Origin: DATJMJ01 sp035503915 | GTDB lineage: Bacteria; Actinomycetota; Acidimicrobiia; Acidimicrobiales; Palsa-688 | Length of the DNA: 64,000 nt | Direction of reading: 5' to 3' | Assembly: GCA_035503915.1 (NCBI GenBank) | Contig: DATJSU010000049.1 | Location: forward strand, 1 to 64,000 | Shown here: positions 1 through 8,596 of the stretch, in pieces | Layout of the letters: the number at the start of each line of letters is the position of its first letter | How positions within the stretch are numbered: position 1 is the stretch's first letter | The notes under the pieces: generated by a model | Seen by the model: only the letters and a program-made list of their open reading frames with translations | Database searches by the model: none | Told to the model about the DNA's origin: nothing | Position numbers and translations under genes: made by a program

Positions 1-771
1 GCCGCCCGCCCGGTCGTGATGACCTCGGTCAACAACAACTCGGTGGGCGGGGCGACGGGCTCGGGCAAGCCTGCCGCCGGGGACTGGGGCGGGGTCGTGG
101 TGGGCGGCGCCGGTTCGGTCCACCTCGTCTACGCCGAGGTCGAGTACGCGGCCGACGGTATCTCCGCCGCCACGACGGGGGACGTCGTCGCAGAGGCCGA
201 CAACTTCCTCTCGAACCAAGTAGCCCTCGAGATCACGGCCACGGCGGGCGGAACGGCGAGCATCGAGGATGACTGGTTCGCCGGGAACGGAACCTCGATG
301 GATGCCTCGTCGCTGTGGTCCCCGGTCGACCCGGAGTGCGAGTTCGTCCCGACCGTCGCCGCCAGCGGGAACCTTTTCGGAGGTGGGTCGCGCGCGAAAG
401 CGTCGCCCACCCCTCCCGTGAGCAAGTCCGACTACGCCGCGATCGAAACGGCTTCGGTCGTGCCCGACGCGGAGCAGTACCCCGACGGGTGGGTCGGCGA
501 GATCACAGCTGGCACCACCGACCTCGTCACCGGCTGGAGCGTAGAACTTTGTGCTGACCCTCTTGATCCCGAGACCTCCTGCGAGGTCGTCGCCATACCG
601 CTGGACTTCGATGGCGGGACACCCACCCCGGCCTTTTGCAGCCCGGGCGAAGACTCAAAGCTCTACCCGGCGGTTCGGCACGGAGCGCCACTCTCAGGGG
701 GAGCTGGCAACCGAGCTCAAGGCCTGCGAGGTCGAGGACCTACTCACACCAGAAGGGCCTCTGGCGCCTAG
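1..771 (+). CDS. beta-helix surface protein, 3' part (partial)
   Basis: The reading frame is open at the left edge, so the start lies outside the window. The visible part begins with a DNNS-like stretch followed by PAAGDWGG, a pattern typical of right-handed parallel beta-helix (pectate-lyase-fold) repeat proteins of bacterial surfaces. The next segment repeats short strands of the type 'A.NFLSN..ALEI', as expected for helix coils. From about residue 210 the composition turns rich in Gly, Arg and Pro and looks less protein-like, so the true end may have been displaced by a frameshift near 640. The 3' end overlaps the convergent acetyltransferase by 4 bases. The family is inferred from pattern only; substrate and function are unknown. 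Confidence 0.5.
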   Translation, partial: AARPVVMTSVNNNSVGGATGSGKPAAGDWGGVVVGGAGSVHLVYAEVEYAADGISAATTGDVVAEADNFLSNQVALEITATAGGTASIEDDWFAGNGTSMDASSLWSPVDPECEFVPTVAASGNLFGGGSRAKASPTPPVSKSDYAAIETASVVPDAEQYPDGWVGEITAGTTDLVTGWSVELCADPLDPETSCEVVAIPLDFDGGTPTPAFCSPGEDSKLYPAVRHGAPLSGGAGNRAQGLRGRGPTHTRRASGA

Positions 772-1478
772 ACGCCACGGCTGGTGGTTGGCTGTGGTTC
801 GATCCCAAGGAACGCGGCTGCTCTTTCGACGCCCGCGAAGCTCACCTCTTCCAGCCAGGGCGGCCGGTGCTCAAGCCAGCGTTTGCGGCTCAGTCTCAGT
901 CGCTGCGACTCCACAGCTCGCGCGCTTATCGCGAGAAGCTCGTTCCCGTCAGCCTGGTAGCCGAGACGTTCCGAAATGCGACGCGAGCGCTCATTTCCTT
1001 CGACGAACCCACTCGTCGCCCACTGGGCCCCGAAGTGCCCGAAGGCCAGGTCGAGGACGATGGTTCTCATACGAGTACCCACGCCGCGGCCTTGGGCCCG
1101 CCGAGATAGGTACGAACCTGTGTGCACCTCGCGCAGGACTGCGAAATTTGTCGTGTGAACGGCTTGGCTCCCAACCACCTCGCCGTCGACGACGATGGCG
1201 AAGGCGAGGTGCCATTTCTCAGGTGTTGTAGCGGCCCGTCGCCCCCAGTGGTACCTCAGGAAGTTGGCCAAGCGTTCCTCAAAGGTGGCGGCGCGGCCTA
1301 GCAGCAGGCGAGGCACAAAATGCTCGTTACCTGGTTCAACGAGCCCCTCTTCGACCACACGCGCCAACGCCACGATGTCATCGTCGGTTGCCTCCCGAAG
1401 GAGGAGATCCCTGTGGACGGCCGAGAGGCCCAACAACGGCCATGCCTGCTCTAAGTCGGCGCTCCGGTGTTCCTCCAT
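768..1478 (-). CDS. GNAT family N-acetyltransferase
   Basis: This 236-residue protein has a GNAT acetyl-CoA binding signature, RRAQGRGVGTRMR, at about residues 126-138. It is followed by a helix and a 'FVEGNERSRRISERLGY' segment typical of the C-terminal half of RimJ/RimL-like acetyltransferases. The fold transfers an acetyl group from acetyl-CoA to an amine, but the acceptor cannot be predicted. The N-terminal 30 residues precede the recognisable domain, so translation could start a little downstream. The gene stands alone between a surface-protein fragment and an SDR gene, and its context gives no functional clue. Confidence 0.75.
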   Translation of the reverse strand: MEEHRSADLEQAWPLLGLSAVHRDLLLREATDDDIVALARVVEEGLVEPGNEHFVPRLLLGRAATFEERLANFLRYHWGRRAATTPEKWHLAFAIVVDGEVVGSQAVHTTNFAVLREVHTGSYLSRRAQGRGVGTRMRTIVLDLAFGHFGAQWATSGFVEGNERSRRISERLGYQADGNELLAISARAVESQRLRLSRKRWLEHRPPWLEEVSFAGVERAAAFLGIEPQPTTSRGV

Positions 1479-1635
1479 CTACCAAGTGTTGTCGCCCAAC
1501 CTGAAACGGTCCAATGGGTTACGCAGCTGAGGGGGCCTGCCGATCTCCCATTCGTGACCGTAGGGGGCCCCGGTGCGCCCAACCCGGCATCCTCCGGGCC
1601 GTGGCAACCTAGCGCGCACACCTTGCACCTTCCGC

Positions 1636-2385
1636 TTATATATCCTGGGAAAAGGGCAATATAACCAGGTCGCGAATCGTGACGTGGGGCGGCCTGCTCA
1701 CCATGAACTCCAGGGCCTCAGCCACGTCCTCAGAACGGACGCCGGTGCCTGCAGCAACTTCGGGCTCGATGTCATCAGCTCCGATACCCCACAACTCGTT
1801 GAGCACTCGTCCCGGGGCGAGGCTTCCCACTCGCACGCCGTACTCGCTCACCTGTCGGCGCAGCCCATGAACGAACGCTTGCACAGCGTGCTTCGATGCA
1901 CTGTAGACAGGCTCCCAAGGGATGGCCTGATGGCCTGAAACAGAGCTCGTGATGACAATGTCCCCCGACCGCTGGGCTATCATTGCGCCTAGAGCGGCGT
2001 GGACAACTCTGAACACGGCAGTGACGTTGGTGTCGATCAGCTGCTCCCACGCACCTGGGTCACCCTCGGCGACTGACCCGGAAACATAAATCCCAGCATT
2101 GGCAAAGAGGACGTCGACCCGCGAAAACCGTTCGATTGCGGCTGCAATCAGGCGGTCAGCTTCGTCAGGCTCGGTTAGGTCGCCACTCACGGCAACGGTC
2201 TCACCCCCAAGTTCGCGAACGAGAGCGCTCAGACGACTTTCGGACCTGCCCGCGAGCACGAGCCGGGCGCGCCGCTGTGCGAACAGTCTCGCGACCGCTC
2301 GCCCGATCCCAGAGCTCGCCCCCGTAACAACAACAACTCTGTCTCGCAGCGAGGCACCCCGATCTGTTTCATCAGTCTCGTCCAC
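1636..2385 (-). CDS. SDR family oxidoreductase
   Basis: This is a classical short-chain dehydrogenase/reductase of 249 residues. The cofactor motif TGASSGIG sits near the N-terminus, NAG follows the central strand, a Ser occurs in ITSSVSG, and the catalytic YSASK motif is present. It should use NAD(P)H to interconvert an alcohol and a carbonyl compound; the substrate is not readable. The GTG start at 2385 is chosen because an AGAGGAG ribosome-binding site lies 5 bases upstream. An upstream ATG at 2436 has no comparable site. Length is normal for the family. Confidence 0.8.
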   Translation of the reverse strand: MDETDETDRGASLRDRVVVVTGASSGIGRAVARLFAQRRARLVLAGRSESRLSALVRELGGETVAVSGDLTEPDEADRLIAAAIERFSRVDVLFANAGIYVSGSVAEGDPGAWEQLIDTNVTAVFRVVHAALGAMIAQRSGDIVITSSVSGHQAIPWEPVYSASKHAVQAFVHGLRRQVSEYGVRVGSLAPGRVLNELWGIGADDIEPEVAAGTGVRSEDVAEALEFMVSRPPHVTIRDLVILPFSQDI

Positions 2386-2540
2386 GTGTGCTCCTCTAGG
2401 TTCGATATCACACATCGAGAAGGTACCGCTGCGCATCGTTCAGCCGGGGGCTCGGTCGTGGTCACGTTACCCATGAGCATCGGCAAGGCCGGGAGGTATC
2501 GCTCGAGGGATCTCGGGCGTGGTGCTAGCCGCGCGGCAAG

Positions 2541-3020
2541 TCAGGTTGAGGGTGCGATCAACCCTCGGTGGTCGAGGTCGGCGAAGGCACGCACGATCTC
2601 GGGGTCGAAGTCACGGCCAGCGCCGTCAAGGATGAACGCGGTGCCATCACGGTAAGAGAAGGTGCCTCTGCGATATTCGCGCTCGTGGGTGAGAGCGTCG
2701 AAAACGTCAGCGATCGCAGCGATCCGGCCGAACAGAGGTACCTCGGAGCGGTGTAGCCCGTCGGGGTAGCCCGACCCGTCCCATCGCTCGTGGTGTGCTC
2801 GGATACCCTCCGCCACCGGGGCCAGGCTTGGCGAGATCGCCAGTATCAGGTCGGAGCCGGTCGCCGGGTGCCTTTTCACGACGTCCCACTCTGCTGCTGA
2901 GAGCCGCCCAGGTTTGCGAAGAACTTCGACCGGGACGGCGAGCTTGCCAACATCGTGGAGGATGCCTATCCAACGAACCGCTTCCACATCCAGTTGGGGA
3001 AGGCCAAGGGCTTCCGCCAA
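2541..3020 (-). CDS. HD-GYP domain protein, apparently 5'-truncated
   Basis: The 159 residues carry the HD-GYP signature: ILHDVGKLAVP (metal-binding HD), HHERWDGSGYPDG (GYP loop) and an ADVFDALT segment. HD-GYP enzymes hydrolyse cyclic di-GMP. Homology continues upstream in the same frame to about 3130, including YSRSFSALDG and the metal-ligand segment AEHSTRV. The frame then meets a stop at 3180-3182 without an ATG or GTG, so the only usual start is the TTG at 3018-3020, inside the domain. That start would remove the first metal-ligand His. The gene directly follows a transporter pseudogene on the same strand, so it may be a surviving fragment of a longer signalling protein. Confidence 0.6.
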   Translation of the reverse strand: MAEALGLPQLDVEAVRWIGILHDVGKLAVPVEVLRKPGRLSAAEWDVVKRHPATGSDLILAISPSLAPVAEGIRAHHERWDGSGYPDGLHRSEVPLFGRIAAIADVFDALTHEREYRRGTFSYRDGTAFILDGAGRDFDPEIVRAFADLDHRGLIAPST

Positions 3021-3239
3021 GAGCCCGCAAATCCGACTGACCCTGGTCGAGTGCTCGGCCGTGCCGGAACAGTAGATGGCCTGAGCGCCGTCGAGCGCCG
3101 AGAACGAACGGCTGTACGTTTCAATACGCGTATGCTTAAACGTAGCCTCGGTTGACTTGGGGTCTGTCGCGCGGCACTGTCAGCTGTGCTGTCGTACGCC
3201 CGTGGCGTTGACTGGCCCTTGGAGGGAGGTGCCTAGGCC

Positions 3240-3716
3240 GGAACGCCCTACGCGCCTCACGCCCTCCGTAGTAGACGAGCACGTACCCCGCTGCCGGGCC
3301 CGCCCACCACCAACCCACTGTTGCGTTCAGGACCAGGCCCACCAGCACTGCCGTCGCCAACACGCCGTCGACGAAGGTGACCCGGTCCTCGGTCCTCAGC
3401 ACTTGGTTGTCGAAGCGCCGCCCCGGTGCGACCCTTGCCCGCCGCGAGCAGGAACATGGCGACTGCACTGGCAGCGGTCCAGATGATCCCCGTCTGGCTG
3501 TGGCGGGGACGGAACCCAATAGCCAGCACGACCGTGCTCTGGGCGCTCAGGTAGACGGCCAGTCCGGCAAAGGCAGACCCGATCCGCCAAGGCGACAGAG
3601 CGCGCCGCGATGGCGCTCAGCGCCAATACGACGATGCCCACCACGTTCCACGCGAGGGTGGCTACCTCCAGGTAGCGCCCTCCTGCCAACAGGGCCGAGC
3701 GCTGCGTGGGGCTCAA
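3240..3716 (-). pseudogene. cation-transporter-like membrane protein, decayed
   Basis: Three reading frames on this strand must be joined to recover one protein. The first (from 3716) has RSALLAGGRYLEVATLAW and a hydrophobic NVVGIVVLALSAIAA helix. The second carries YLSAQSTVVLAIGFRPRHS, TGIIWTAASAVAMFLLAAGK. The third carries VLRTEDRVTFVDG, a GVLATAVLVGLVLNA helix and AGYVLVYYGGREARRAF. This order matches the small CDF-like 'cation transporter' proteins of actinobacteria as I remember them. A segment of roughly 35-40 residues containing the metal-binding helix expected between frames one and two seems deleted. At least two frameshifts (near 3590 and 3420) plus this deletion indicate a dead gene rather than a single sequencing error. 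Confidence 0.6.
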
Positions 3717-3769
3717 TAAGCTGTTGTTCTTGCGCGCAGTTTTGTCTTTCCCGGCTACCGCACTGGCCG

Positions 3770-5038
3770 TCAGGTCGAGGCCTGGCTATGGCGAGCCGCG
3801 AGTGCCTTTTCGGCTGCTCGCAGCTCCTTGGCCAGGTTCTGGAGCAATGTCCAACCGATGACACCGTTGCTTTCGACGAGCGGGCGGAACTCCCAGAGGG
3901 TCAGCCCCTGGCAAACCAGTTCGCCCGCTGCCGCGATCGTTGCGATGCGCGCACCCTCATCGATGAGGGCAATCTCGCCGAAATAATCGCCTGCGTGAAG
4001 GACCGCGCGCTCTTCGCCGCCGATGGAGACCTTTGCGGCTCCTGACACGATAACGTAGAAGGTGGCACCGCCGGAGCCTTCTTTGATCACTATCTCCCCC
4101 GAGGAGAAGCGCCGCTCTTTGAACAGCGCCGCAATCTTCTCGACGTCGTCGGTTCCCAAGCCGTTGAAAAGCCGTGCATTACGGAGGGCGCCGACGGGTG
4201 CGCTCGAGGCCGCTGCTGACCCCGGGCCAGCGCGGGTGATCGCCCTGCACTGGAGAAGGTACAAACGCCCACCCGCAAAGGCCCATTCGATATCTCGTGC
4301 CGGACCGTACGCTTCTTCGCACTCCATAGCCAAGAGGTGCAGCTCCCGCAGTTGCCCGTCGTTCAAGCAAAGCTGGTCCGCACGCTCAGCGGCGATGGGC
4401 TCTTCGACTGTGCCGCCCTCTGGGAGGGCCCGGACCGCCAAGTTCTTGAAACCCGGCGTACGTTCCTGGATGCTGCCGTGGCGGTCCATGCGGAAATGGT
4501 CGGGTATGACACGGCCCGAAACGACAGCCTCACCTAACCCCCAGCTCGCTTCGATGACAAGTTCGTCGGCCCCGTCGATGGGGTTACGGGTGAACATCAC
4601 GCCCGCGCTCTCTGGCTCGAGAAGTGCCTGCACGACCACTCCGACGCTCGGACGGCTAAAGCGCCCGACACGTTGGCGGTAGGAAATGGCGGAGTCTGAA
4701 TTGGCTGACCACCAGACCTCCCGCACCGCAGCGCTCACGTCATCGGCCGTGGGCACGTTGAGGAGAGTCAAATGCTGGCCGGCGAAGCTGGCCTCTGCAC
4801 CGTCCTCGTCGACTGCGGAAGAACGTACAGCTAGCGGTCCCCCGAGTGGGTGGACAACTGCCTTGAGATCCTCGATAACTCGGCTGTCCCCGCTGGCGAC
4901 AGCCTCCACGACCGGGTCGGAGAGAGCGACGCCCGGTGGCACCCGCAAACCTGCTCGCGCCGCTTCTCCCAACCCGACGGCTTTGGAGCCGAACACCGAA
5001 CGGTCTCGCGCCTCGTCGAGCGAGACAGCACCCTTCAC
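3770..5038 (-). CDS. PEP-synthase-like ATP-grasp subunit fused to a cyclic-nucleotide-binding domain
   Basis: Residues 1 to about 270 form a pyruvate-phosphate-dikinase-type ATP-binding domain. They include a GSKAVGLGEA opening, PLAVRSSAVDED and SFAGQH (ATP-grasp loop), GVMFTRNP, and the closing segment DIEWAFAGGRLYLLQCR. Residues from about 290 to 405 form a Crp/cAMP-type nucleotide-binding domain with a phosphate-binding cassette FGEIALIDEGARIATI. No DNA-binding helix follows. The protein has no swivelling His domain of its own, and the upstream gene supplies one. The GTG start overlaps the upstream stop as GTGA, which indicates coupled translation and probably a complex. Predicted role: ATP-dependent phosphorylation of a His on the partner, gated by a nucleotide ligand. 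The acceptor substrate is unknown. Confidence 0.8.
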   Translation of the reverse strand: MKGAVSLDEARDRSVFGSKAVGLGEAARAGLRVPPGVALSDPVVEAVASGDSRVIEDLKAVVHPLGGPLAVRSSAVDEDGAEASFAGQHLTLLNVPTADDVSAAVREVWWSANSDSAISYRQRVGRFSRPSVGVVVQALLEPESAGVMFTRNPIDGADELVIEASWGLGEAVVSGRVIPDHFRMDRHGSIQERTPGFKNLAVRALPEGGTVEEPIAAERADQLCLNDGQLRELHLLAMECEEAYGPARDIEWAFAGGRLYLLQCRAITRAGPGSAAASSAPVGALRNARLFNGLGTDDVEKIAALFKERRFSSGEIVIKEGSGGATFYVIVSGAAKVSIGGEERAVLHAGDYFGEIALIDEGARIATIAAAGELVCQGLTLWEFRPLVESNGVIGWTLLQNLAKELRAAEKALAARHSQAST

Positions 5039-6675
5039 CCTAGGACCACCACTTCCCCAATGGCACCATCCACGCGTACGCGTACACCGTCAGCGATGAG
5101 GCTGGTCGCTTCCCGCGTCCCGACGACGCTTGGGAGCCCGTACTCGCGAGCGACGATCGCCGCGTGCGACAACAGGCCGCCTCGGTCGGTGACGATCGCC
5201 CCGAGCAGCGGCAGCAAGATGTTGAAGGCCTCTGAGGTGGATTCGGTGACCAAAACGTCTCCCTGCGCGATCCGGTCGAACTCGCTCGGGCCGCGAACAC
5301 GGCGCGCGGGGCCCTCGTAGACGCCCGGGCTGGCCGGCAAGCCACGCACCAGGTGCTCTTCATGCTTCGCCTCTGTCACACCGAACATCTGGCCCATCAC
5401 GATCCCCATCGCGCGCATCATCCGTTGAGGCGCGGGGGGTAGCCCTGATGGGTCGGGCGGCGGCGAGGGCGGGTCACCCAAGTGTTGTGGGGCATCCTTG
5501 GTGGTCAACGACGAGCGGAGGCGGTACCTCGCCGCGAGCTCGTCTGCAGATGGATCTGAGGCTCCGGAGAGGAGCGAGGACATCTCATCGAACTCGGCGT
5601 CAACCAGGTGCTCCGCGTCGTGCAGACGTCCTCGTGCGACAAGACGCACCCCGCAAGAGACCACGGCGCGTCGCATGATGCCAGATGCCCAGATATCACT
5701 GAACACGCCCCGCTCATCCCGGATCTTGTAGGTGAGGCGCGCCTCATCGAGGAGCTCATCGAACTGCTCGCGATGTTGCCCCGGCACCTTGTCCCGGACA
5801 TCTTGGACGCGCCTGTCCAAATCGGTGTCGACACGGGCAGGGGCTTGCACCGCGAGCCGCATAGCGCGCAGCAAAGCGTCTGGCAGCTCGAGCGCGTACC
5901 GTCCTGATATGTCGAAACCGTCCACGAGGCGGTACCCGACGAGGTCGAGGTACGCCGAGGCGGCCGCACCGGCGTCGCTTCCGTGCGACCGCAGCCTCTG
6001 GAGCAAAGCCGCGGGCTCGTCGTCGGACTCCAAGAGCCGTTGCGCCGACGGGTCGTGGGCGAGTGCCGTCCTGAGGCTCTCCAGCTCCATCGAGGCGCCC
6101 GCGGAAACGGGGGCGGCGCCGCGAAGCAAGGCAAGCAGGTCGGGCGCGGCGACACCTGTCCAATCACCGACGTGCGCGAGGAAATCCCCTGTCGGCACCG
6201 ACGGCGCGCCGGTGAAGCGCATGTGCTGGTAGATCATCTCAGCGTGATGGTCGCGGCACCTCCCGAGGTAGGCGAGTAGCTCGGGCTCGGGCAAGCCCGA
6301 TGGGTCGACGGACTGGAGCTCTCGGTGGGCCTTGACCGAGGCGGGCTTGAAGGTCTCGTCCCACTCACGAACCTGCTCTCGCCACAACTTCTCGCGGAAG
6401 ACCGCTTCTGCCCTTTGGAAACGCTTTGGCACCTCATCGCGGCCCACCGGTACTAGTGATGTGTAGCAGAAGCCGTTGACATAGGCATTATCGAGAACAT
6501 CGATGAGGAGCCCGTAAAAGCGCGTGAACTCACGGAAGCCCCGCTTGAACGGCTCGGGGTGCGTGCTCGACCAATAACGCGTGACAGGGCGCGGGAAGTG
6601 GACCGAGTCCAGCTCCCATGAACCGGGGCCGGGCGGCTCGAAGGGCAACTTGCTTGCTGTCTCGGCGGAACTCAT
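5035..6675 (-). CDS. PEP-utilising swivel-His subunit of a split PEP-synthase-like enzyme
   Basis: This 546-residue protein ends in a PEP-utiliser mobile (swivelling) domain, with TDRGGLLSHAAIVARE containing the phospho-accepting His at about residue 504. The first 450 residues are a helical region without an ATP-grasp domain; the opening segment HFPRPVTRYW resembles what I recall of phenylphosphate synthase large subunits and related PEP-synthase-like proteins. The start at 6675 has a GGGGGA ribosome-binding site. The next gene supplies the ATP-grasp half and overlaps by 4 bases. The arrangement recalls phenylphosphate synthase (His subunit and ATP subunit on separate chains) and, in split form, rifampin phosphotransferase. 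Candidate acceptors are phenolic or other small molecules, which is inference only. Confidence 0.75.
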   Translation of the reverse strand: MSSAETASKLPFEPPGPGSWELDSVHFPRPVTRYWSSTHPEPFKRGFREFTRFYGLLIDVLDNAYVNGFCYTSLVPVGRDEVPKRFQRAEAVFREKLWREQVREWDETFKPASVKAHRELQSVDPSGLPEPELLAYLGRCRDHHAEMIYQHMRFTGAPSVPTGDFLAHVGDWTGVAAPDLLALLRGAAPVSAGASMELESLRTALAHDPSAQRLLESDDEPAALLQRLRSHGSDAGAAASAYLDLVGYRLVDGFDISGRYALELPDALLRAMRLAVQAPARVDTDLDRRVQDVRDKVPGQHREQFDELLDEARLTYKIRDERGVFSDIWASGIMRRAVVSCGVRLVARGRLHDAEHLVDAEFDEMSSLLSGASDPSADELAARYRLRSSLTTKDAPQHLGDPPSPPPDPSGLPPAPQRMMRAMGIVMGQMFGVTEAKHEEHLVRGLPASPGVYEGPARRVRGPSEFDRIAQGDVLVTESTSEAFNILLPLLGAIVTDRGGLLSHAAIVAREYGLPSVVGTREATSLIADGVRVRVDGAIGEVVVLG

Positions 6676-7051
6676 AGATCCCCCTTTTGTCTGGTCGCTC
6701 CCGTTTGGTGCCCCCGGCCGCACGGTGCCGGAGAGTACAGATCTCCCCGCTGGGGGCCGCCCAAAGAGCCCACCTTCCCGATCGCCGCAGGCTCGAGCCC
6801 TCTGCTTCGGTGGCGGCCGGTCCCTTCGGGGGCGCCCTGCACCTTGGGCCCCGTGGGCCACCGAGCTAATTTGTGCGCCAAGGGCTGAGCCGCCTTCGGG
6901 CTGGGATTGGTCCGGGCCTTTGGTCGGGCTGGTCGGGAGCGGCTTCCGAAGGTGTTTTGGCCAGTCGCAGTACCTGGCCCGGCCGCCACTCGCTGCTGGC
7001 GTTCCCTACCCGACCGGAACGGTGGGGACGACCTGTGGTAAGCAACCGGGC
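6676..7051. other. divergent intergenic region, no gene seen
   Basis: This 376-base gap separates the divergent PEP-synthase-like operon and the larA-like gene and must hold both promoters. It is GC-rich with several short G/C runs. Reading frames across it look like shadows, and I could not recognise a riboswitch or an operator. Confidence 0.4.
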
Positions 7052-8353
7052 ATGACTGCAACTCAGGTGGCAACTCCCGCCGAGGTGGAGCAACTGGGAT
7101 CCCTTCGCTGGACAGAGCTGTACCGGCCAGCTCCTCCGAGGCGGTTCGACCCCGGCCCGCTCCGTGAAGCCCTCATCGCTGCCGCCCAAGGACGGCTTCG
7201 GCAAGGTGACCGCGTCGGGATCTGCGTAGGCAGCCGCGGGATCGACGGCTTGGCGCAGGTTGTCGGCCTCGTGGTCGAGGCGGTAAAAGCCGCTGACGCA
7301 GTACCCGTCGTTATACCGGCCATGGGTTCGCACGGCGGGGCCACCCCCCAGGGCCAGTTAGCGGTGCTGCGTGATTTGGGGGTCAGGGAGGAAACCCTAG
7401 GCGTTCCTTTCGAAGCTTCGATGGAGGTCGAGCAGGTGGGCGTCGTCCCCGGCGGTCACCCTGTCTACTTGTCAGCTGTGGCGTTGGGATGTCAGGCGAT
7501 CGTGCCCGTGAACAGAGTTAAACCGCACTCGGACTTCCGTGCTCGCGTGGAAAGCGGTTTGACAAAGATGCTGACCATCGGCCTTGGCAAAGAGCTCGGT
7601 GCCTCGAGCCTGCACCGAGCCGGCTTTATGGCCTTTGGCACCGTGCTGCCGGCAGCGCTCGAGATCGTCTTATCCAATCTGCACGTACCGTTTGGCGTGG
7701 CGCTGGTCGAGGACACGTGGCACCGGCTCGACCGCGCCGAGATCGTACCTGGAGGATCGGTGCTGGAGAGGGACGCTCAACTGCTCGAGCAAGCCTGGGG
7801 GCTCTTCGGTTCGCTCCCTTTCGGTGAGCTGGACGTGCTCGTACTAAAAGAAATGGGGAAGACGATTTCCGGAGCCGGTATGGACCCCAATGTCACAGGG
7901 AGGTTCCCGGTCGACCCGCTCCCGTCGCCAACCAAGGTCGCACGCCTCGTGGTGCTCGACCTGAGAGATGATTCGGGCGGCAATGCGATCGGCGTCGGGA
8001 CCGCAGACGTGGTTACCGAGCGGCTGCGCAACAAGGTCAATTGGCATTACACGTACGCGAACGCACGCGCCTCGAAGTCTCTGCCGGGTGCCCGCTTGCC
8101 GATGGTAGCGACCAGCGATAGAGAAGCTATCTCCGACGCGCTTGGTTCCCTGGTTGGTGGCAGGTCTGGCGTGCCCCGGGTTGTGGCAATGGCTAACACC
8201 TTGGAGGTCAACCATCTCTTGGTTACCGGACCGCTCGTGAGCGAAGCCGAGCCCGCTGGGTACCACGCGGCAGGCCGGGACCTGAGCGCGATGTTCGACA
8301 AAGACGGTGCACTGGTGCGCATCGGTGACGTCCCCTTCTTTGGGCAGCATTAG
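7052..8353 (+). CDS. LarA-like (DUF2088) lactate-racemase-domain protein
   Basis: The 433-residue protein belongs to the LarA/DUF2088 superfamily. It shows GSRGI, the IPAMGSHGGAT segment with a His at about residue 94, VNRVKPHSDF with a Lys and a His, and ESGLTKMLTIGLGK. LarA proteins use a covalently Lys-bound nickel-pincer nucleotide to racemise or epimerise hydroxy acids. Here the family's DxTRP-type first motif is replaced by GSHGGA, so this is probably a distant paralogue and the substrate is unknown. The ATG at 7052 is the first in-frame ATG before the conserved region; the reading frame extends far upstream but looks non-coding there. larB and larC lie 45 kb away in this window. Confidence 0.7.
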   Translation: MTATQVATPAEVEQLGSLRWTELYRPAPPRRFDPGPLREALIAAAQGRLRQGDRVGICVGSRGIDGLAQVVGLVVEAVKAADAVPVVIPAMGSHGGATPQGQLAVLRDLGVREETLGVPFEASMEVEQVGVVPGGHPVYLSAVALGCQAIVPVNRVKPHSDFRARVESGLTKMLTIGLGKELGASSLHRAGFMAFGTVLPAALEIVLSNLHVPFGVALVEDTWHRLDRAEIVPGGSVLERDAQLLEQAWGLFGSLPFGELDVLVLKEMGKTISGAGMDPNVTGRFPVDPLPSPTKVARLVVLDLRDDSGGNAIGVGTADVVTERLRNKVNWHYTYANARASKSLPGARLPMVATSDREAISDALGSLVGGRSGVPRVVAMANTLEVNHLLVTGPLVSEAEPAGYHAAGRDLSAMFDKDGALVRIGDVPFFGQH

Positions 8354-8596
8354 TGAACGCAAAATTCGTTGTAGGCGCGGGCCTTTGCGCTCAGGTTCAC
8401 GGCAAGCAGAGGCAACGGCGAACTGCGGGCCGCCGTCCACGACAACGGTGTCGGCGGCGCTGATCTGGCCCGAGCCGAGTAGCCGGGCTACGAAGGCGAT
8501 GTGGTCCTCTATTTCTTAACCGAGTGCCGCCGCCCAAAACCGCGCCACGGCATGTGGGCCCCCGCAATCAAAAGGTCACCTGGGACGGGATGCTCA

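Noticed and set aside
551..1231. 226-codon plus-strand frame overlapping the acetyltransferase
   Set aside because: Arg/Pro-rich sequence without motifs, antisense to a well-supported GNAT gene.
6676..7051. Possible riboswitch upstream of the larA-like gene
   Set aside because: Conserved-looking G/C blocks did not match any riboswitch consensus I could apply by eye; covariance-model search would be needed.
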